Position numbers and translations under genes: made by a program | Assembly (NCBI GenBank): GCA_035222895.1 | Contig: JAVYIG010000902.1 | Location: forward strand, 248,001-312,000 | DNA length: 64,000 bases | Origin: Strongylocentrotus droebachiensis | Lineage: Eukaryota > Echinodermata > Echinoidea > Camarodonta > Strongylocentrotidae | Direction: 5' to 3' | Notes under the pieces: model-generated | What the model was told of the DNA's origin: nothing | Seen by the model: only the letters and a program-made list of their open reading frames with translations | Database searches by the model: none | Part shown: positions 58,685 to 64,000 of the stretch, piece by piece | How the letters are laid out: each line of letters begins with the position of its first letter | Position numbering within the stretch: the first letter of the stretch is position 1

Positions 58685-61600
58685 TCAATCCTTTTTGGCA
58701 CCAAGTCTAGTGGGTCCTGCTGCTTTCTTGGCTGCTCTCTTCTCAAGGAGTTCTTTCTCTCTTTGTAATCTCCTCTCTTCTCTCTTCTTCTTGGCAAGTT
58801 CTGCTTTACTTAATCCTGAAAGAAGAGAAGTTTAATCATCACATAAAATTTAACAGAATGGAAGCAAAAGGGAAATTAGAAAACAAAACATGTTCTACAT
58901 ATAGCCTTGTGGTACTCCCTCTATTAATGTTACTATTATCTATTGTACTACTATCAATGAACTATTCTACTGTTCCCAAAGTATGAAAATGGAGAAGAAA
59001 CTATTTCAGCTTTCAAAGAGTGATAAACCTCTTACCAAATCTAAAGCCTCAAGGATAAAATTGGAATAACGATAGTTTTCATTACTTTACAGTTTAGAGT
59101 CAACGGCCTTCTGGCTCTCTGCAGATGAAATAATCACACATGATATAACATTGCATCTTCATACTCACCACTATCATTACCGCCTCCTTCATTGTCAACT
59201 GATCCCCACCCATCATCATCCCATCCTGCGTCTTTGGTGCCCCACCCTGATGTATCAGATGATGCCTTCTGTTTGCTGGGGGATGATGACTTCTTGGTTG
59301 TCTGTAGGGACTTTTTGCTGGTAGTGGTCTATGAAAACAATGGAAGAATGAAATATGGAATATGAAGGATAGAAGTATTTTCTTCTCATAATAAGGACTC
59401 GTCAAATGACTCGAATATACCAAGCCTATGTTTATGCCAAATGTTTTGTGCGTCTATATGCATTTCTTTAAAATCACTTGTACCTAATTTCATTTCACAT
59501 TTAAATTTAAACACCAAATGTCTGTAAAGGTTAATTTTTTTGGTCAATTCTCCTCTCATACTTTCAAAATGAATTACCAATGTCATTTCTAGAATACATT
59601 TTGTCACATTCCTTTATTCAACAGTATTTAATTTCACCTGAATAAGATAATCAAATAAGCTAACGCATTATATCTCACCGTTGACTTTGCAGTTGCACCA
59701 AAGAAGTCCTGATCAGGATTGGTTTCTTGTTCTTGTCCCCAGTTGTAAGAGCTTGCTGGAGTGTGGCTCTTGTCCTCAGCAAAGTCTAGATTATCCCCCC
59801 ATCCTGGAGGGGGCTTGGAGGTTGGCGGCTGGAAAAACAGAAACAAGGAACCATGCCAACACCTATATCTTCACACTGCGTTCAATACTGGTCATGATTT
59901 TCAGAGATATTATTTACCGTACACATGATCAGTTAAAGAAAATGTATATCACCTGATATTGCTGAAAAAGAAATCAACCCTCTCAATGCTGAACTCTAAA
60001 AAGAGGTTTTGTATCATCAAGAGTGTGAGTCTGAATCAAACGGGAAATATTGCGCAAAGATTTCAAAGACAGTTTCCATGTTGTTCAGGTGTGCACAAAT
60101 ATTTGACAACCTAAATGTCCAAACATGAGGGATTGAAGGAGAATTTTTAGCATTCAAAATGTGAAAAGTTGATAATAATATTCACACCCTTCCGATACAG
60201 TCATACATGCATACCTTTGATTTCTGGGCAGGTTTGACAGGTGATACCGACAAGTCATCCATAGCACCCCATTCCTCATCATCTCCCCATCCTCCTCCTC
60301 CTCCTCCACCACCTCCTCCTCCATCATCATCTGCTACTGCATCCATGCTACCCCATCCACCAGCGTCGTCATCCTCATCATCGTCCCATCCTCCCAGGTC
60401 AGCATCATTCCTCATCGTCTTCTTCGGATTTCCCTTCGGAGTAGATTTCTCTGAACCTGACTGACTTTTAGACAGCTTGGAACTTGTCTTGATGGGTTTT
60501 CTATCTACAGTCGATTCATCCAAACCCCAATCTCCAAAGTCAACATCTTGTGTCTTCTTGGTTCCTCCCAGTTTTAATGCAGATGATTTTGACTTGGCTG
60601 TTGAAGCTGATGATGATATTGATGATGTAGCATATGAAGTTGATTTGCTTGTTTTAGGAGCTGGTGTTTCAAAACTGTCCAGATTGTCATCCTCATCATC
60701 ATCGCCCCACCCTTGAGAATCCCATTCACTTGTTTCCTTTGTCTCTTGTGCTGTAGTTGTTTCTTCCTCCTCCTTGAAAGAATAGAGAAAGCCTTATGAA
60801 AATGATGAACACCATGAATAAGCATATATCACACAATAGTGCTGGTTATCAAATTTTTGTCAATGTAATCATTATTCTTACAAAAATGACTAAAAGCGCC
60901 AGCTTATTGCAAAATAATTTACTTTGGGAGATGCATCTAAATTGACATATTCAAACATGGATTTTTTTTGTGGCAAACTTTGCTGGCTGGCTTTGTCTGT
61001 TCTAGTCATAGGAATAATATCACTTGTCACTGCATTTATCCATATTTGCTATATCCAGGAGAATAATAGGGGCATTGTAGGAAATGTGGTAGCTTTTGTG
61101 TCTCACTTTCCTGTATGATTGAAAGTTTATGGTGGACAAAAATCTTCTCAGAAAGTGCAAATGATGCCCACAACGTAAAAGGTTTGATAGGTCTCACATG
61201 TAAAAACACCATTCCAAAGATCTTAAACATCTGACAGAATGGGCATCAGGGTCACACATATATAAACCCCTATTGTAGTTTTCTAGATGCAAGTTAAAAT
61301 CTAAAACATGATAAAAGATGTACCGGTAATAATAATAACAATAATAATAAAAACGTTACTTATAAAAGATAAATAAAAAATAAAAGTAAAAAGAGGTTTT
61401 AGAAAACCAAATACATTGACTTCAATTGATTGGCATACCTCCATATTGCCCCAGTTATCATCGTCATTCCAGCCATCAGCATCACCTTCTTTGCCTCCTT
61501 CATTGCCGTAATCTGAATCCGAGTCTCGATCTCTACTGCCATCAACCCTGGTCATAGATGATGGCTTCTCATCCTTGGCAGGTACAGGCTTGGATGCTGC

Positions 61601-64000
61601 TGTGTCTGGCTTAGCTGCAAGTCATATCATACAAGCAATGGTTAGGATTTTTATTGGAAGAATAAAGCATGTATATCGCTTTAGGCAGTCTAATGCGGTG
61701 TATGATAAGGCTAGGATTGCACATTTAATCGTCCTGTGTTCAAGTAAGTTGTTAGCTGCAAGGATTGACGGCATAACTTTCTATTCTCACATGCTTGACC
61801 TAAAAATTACCTGATTTCAACTATGATTAACAGATAAAGTTCTCTACATGCATTCATACAAAAATAATTAAAAAATGTCTCCAAAATGATTTTCTAAAAT
61901 CAATCTCAATCTGGCTAATCCATTTTCTCAAGTTTTTGCACCCATGTTGGCAAAGACAGTGTCAAAATGATTATGCTCATGGAATGTAATGATAGCCTTT
62001 CAACAACACAACATGTTGCTTAGAAGGGGAACATCATCCAACAAGTGCACAATCTTGCATCTCAATCTGAGATACCACAGCATTGGTGGCTTCAGTAATA
62101 CTTGCCTTTTTGAGGGCCACCTGTTCCTGGTGCTGCAGGTTTAGTGCCACCTCCCCTGTATAACCTTGATGTGAGAGATGTCACTGCCCAACCTGTCCAA
62201 CTTGATGGGTTCTGAGCTGCTGAACCTGCTTTATTCACATCGGCCTCTGTTGAATTGTGAATTCGGATAGTGGTGTAATAAATATGCTGTACTCAAATAA
62301 GACATCTGTGCTTCTGTGCTTAATAAAACTGGCTACCACAGGGCTTATGAATTGCGTGCTAAAGTCCAAAACAAGACATTCATCAACTTATCTAACCAAT
62401 TGAAATTTTTCTCACATTTGATACTATATCACAATGTATCTTGAAACAAATCTTATATCTGTTGCAGTCCTCTTCTTTTCCTCTCTTCTTTTCTCTTTCT
62501 CCAAGCTCTCTATCCTCCTCTCCTCTTTGCCTATCCCTTTCTTCCTTTCTTCCTTTCTCCCATTTATAATGTATAATTGTATTTATGTATTCGGGCGTAC
62601 CCACTACAAGCTATGCTTTTCGGGTTTAGCGCCTTCTTCCTTGTAATACAAGTTCTTTAATTATTTTTATGTTCCTACTTATAAATTGTATTGTTTGGAA
62701 GAAAATAAATGTTCATTTGAATTGAATTGAATTGAATCTTTTCACACAACAGATCTTGTCATTGTAAAAATATTGTCACTCAATACAGCAAGTATTTTTG
62801 CTTTGATTGAAATAAACTGAACTGAACTGAACATTTTGAGTTAATATCACTGCTATGTTAGACAGCTCTTATGCATGAAGTTAATTCCACATGGATACTT
62901 CTAAGCAATGAATGACTTGATGTAATTGTTGCTGTGAAGACAAACTTGGTAAAATAGAATATCAAAATTAATACAAAGCTGTGGCACACAGTTCTATCCC
63001 AACCCCCATATGTTTTCATCCAGCAGCTCTCTTCAAAATTTAAATTAGGTTTATCCTAAAGAGGGAAAATGATTGTGGTATCATAGAAACATGAAGGGGC
63101 AACCACAAGTGCTACAAAGGCTGTGTCAGTATCTCCTGTGCCCCCGAGCCCTGTACATTTGTATTGCTGTCCTACATTGCTGTTCTTACCCATTTCTTCC
63201 AGCAGTTCTGGATCCTGCGAGACCTTCTCCAGCTTCCCCAGGAAGATCTTGATGGCCTTGAAGGCATTCTGTCTCACACCCTGATCAGGATCAACGGTCA
63301 GCGTACAGAGGGTCGGTAGAACCCTGAGAGCACAGTCCTTGAGGGAGTAGTAGCTCTGTGTGGCAAGCATGGAAAGGACACCCGCTGTCCTGGCTGGTGG
63401 GAAAGGGTCCTTCATGGCTCGTACGAACGCAGAGGAAAGCACCTTTTGTCTCGTCTGCACAGTGATCACAGTACACAATAAAGTTTAATGCATACGTGAT
63501 GATACATTTGGCTGATATTATATATTTATATATTTATTTATGTACATGTATATGCACCTTTGAATGTCCGAAGACAAAATTTTATGTATTTTTTACATGA
63601 CAATAAATTAATCTTGAATCTTGATGTTTCCCACAGTAAGTAACATAGGCATTGTAAATGAACATTGTGATTATTTAGTGTCAGTTTTGGAACTGGTTGG
63701 AATGTTATAAGAGTGAAGACTTACCGTAGGATTTAGATAGCCAGCAAGCTTGCCAAGGCAAATTGTGGTATTTGTTCTGATTCCTCCCTGAAATAAAATA
63801 AACAATATGATTTAGCATCAAACACAACAAACATACAGGAATACACTAATGCAAACTAACAATTCAACCATTTGGTATTTTATTTCACATGTCAGCAACC
63901 TTAATGAACTACGCATCTGCATGATTGAGAAGAGCTGGAACATTGCCTTACCTGTTCATCCTTGGCTTGTAACCTTGCAAAGTGCTTGAGGAGTTCTATA
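58685..64000 (-). CDS. SCYL1: SCYL1 pseudokinase, 3' nine exons (5' end outside window)
   Basis: Catalytically inactive kinase-like protein that binds COPI coats in Golgi-to-ER retrieval. Exons in transcript order: 64000-63952 (partial), 63787-63725, 63454-63190, 62246-62106, 61614-61439, 60772-60215, 59828-59679, 59328-59169 and 58815-58685, all phase-consistent. HEAT repeats are in the first three (HFARLQAKDEQ; RTNTTICLGKLAGYL; TRQKVLSSAFVRAMKDPF; LTVDPDQGVRQNAFKAI). SSWTGWAVTSLTSRLY matches the SCYL1 linker. A long acidic, Trp-rich tail follows (GWGDDDEDD, GWNDDDNWGNME, WGDDEEWGAMDD). A basic coiled coil ends it (ELAKKKREERRLQREKELL). The C-terminus is GAKKD, where vertebrate SCYL1 ends RKLD. 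The kinase-like domain is beyond the window. One intron starts with GC. Confidence 0.93.
60284..60326 (-). repeat. Coding microsatellite giving a glycine run in SCYL1
   Basis: CTC/TCC/ACC triplets on the plus strand encode eleven consecutive glycines between DDD and WGDDEEWG in the acidic tail. Length variation would stay in frame. Confidence 0.85.

Overview
This is a 64 kb piece of an animal nuclear genome. It is AT-rich, its genes have many short exons with GT-AG introns, and it carries SINE, MITE, LINE and Ty3/Gypsy copies. The gene families are metazoan, and the repeat style (small terminal-inverted-repeat elements, GTCC and GGAC tails, (AATA)n-tailed LINE) suggests a marine invertebrate deuterostome. 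A sea urchin or other echinoderm is my best guess, but the species cannot be fixed from the sequence alone. No prokaryotic, organellar or CRISPR features were seen.

Layout: (1) 294-5403 (+), the 3' eight exons of a COQ8 atypical kinase (coenzyme Q biosynthesis). (2) 10328-17692 (-), a complete 12-exon F-box/WD40 gene (501 codons), convergent with COQ8. (3) 17933-29990 (+), a complete 12-exon B3GALNT2 glycosyltransferase gene (501 codons), head-to-head with the F-box gene across only 240 bp. (4) 35586-51647 (-), a 6-exon gene for a bHLH plus HMG-box protein (619 codons) that I read as the homologue of the meiotic initiator MEIOSIN/BHMG1. Its last intron contains (5) an apparently intact, recent Ty3/Gypsy retrotransposon (35671-46245) with two 1,923-bp LTRs, Gag and Pol, inserted 12 bp from the 3' splice site of the final coding exon. 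(6) 53198-54309 (+), a small 3-exon coiled-coil gene of unknown function. (7) 58685-64000 (-), the 3' nine exons of SCYL1, which continues beyond the window.

All gene models were built by hand from splice signals, reading phase and family resemblance. Each complete model keeps phase across every junction. The genes do not form one pathway: COQ8 is mitochondrial, B3GALNT2 and SCYL1 act in the ER/Golgi, the F-box protein is a ubiquitin-ligase adaptor, and the bHLH-HMG protein is nuclear.

The most unusual observations are as follows. The LTR element replaces the polypyrimidine tract of the last MEIOSIN-like exon. The last coding exons of two convergent neighbours (COQ8 and the F-box gene) have each been copied repeatedly into the DNA downstream, stop codon included. 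The LTR looks as though it contains an intron bracketed by a 69-bp repeat. A 690-bp MITE is built from many copies of its own terminal motif. Finally, two copies of a repeat family carry arrays of DR1 nuclear-receptor half-sites.
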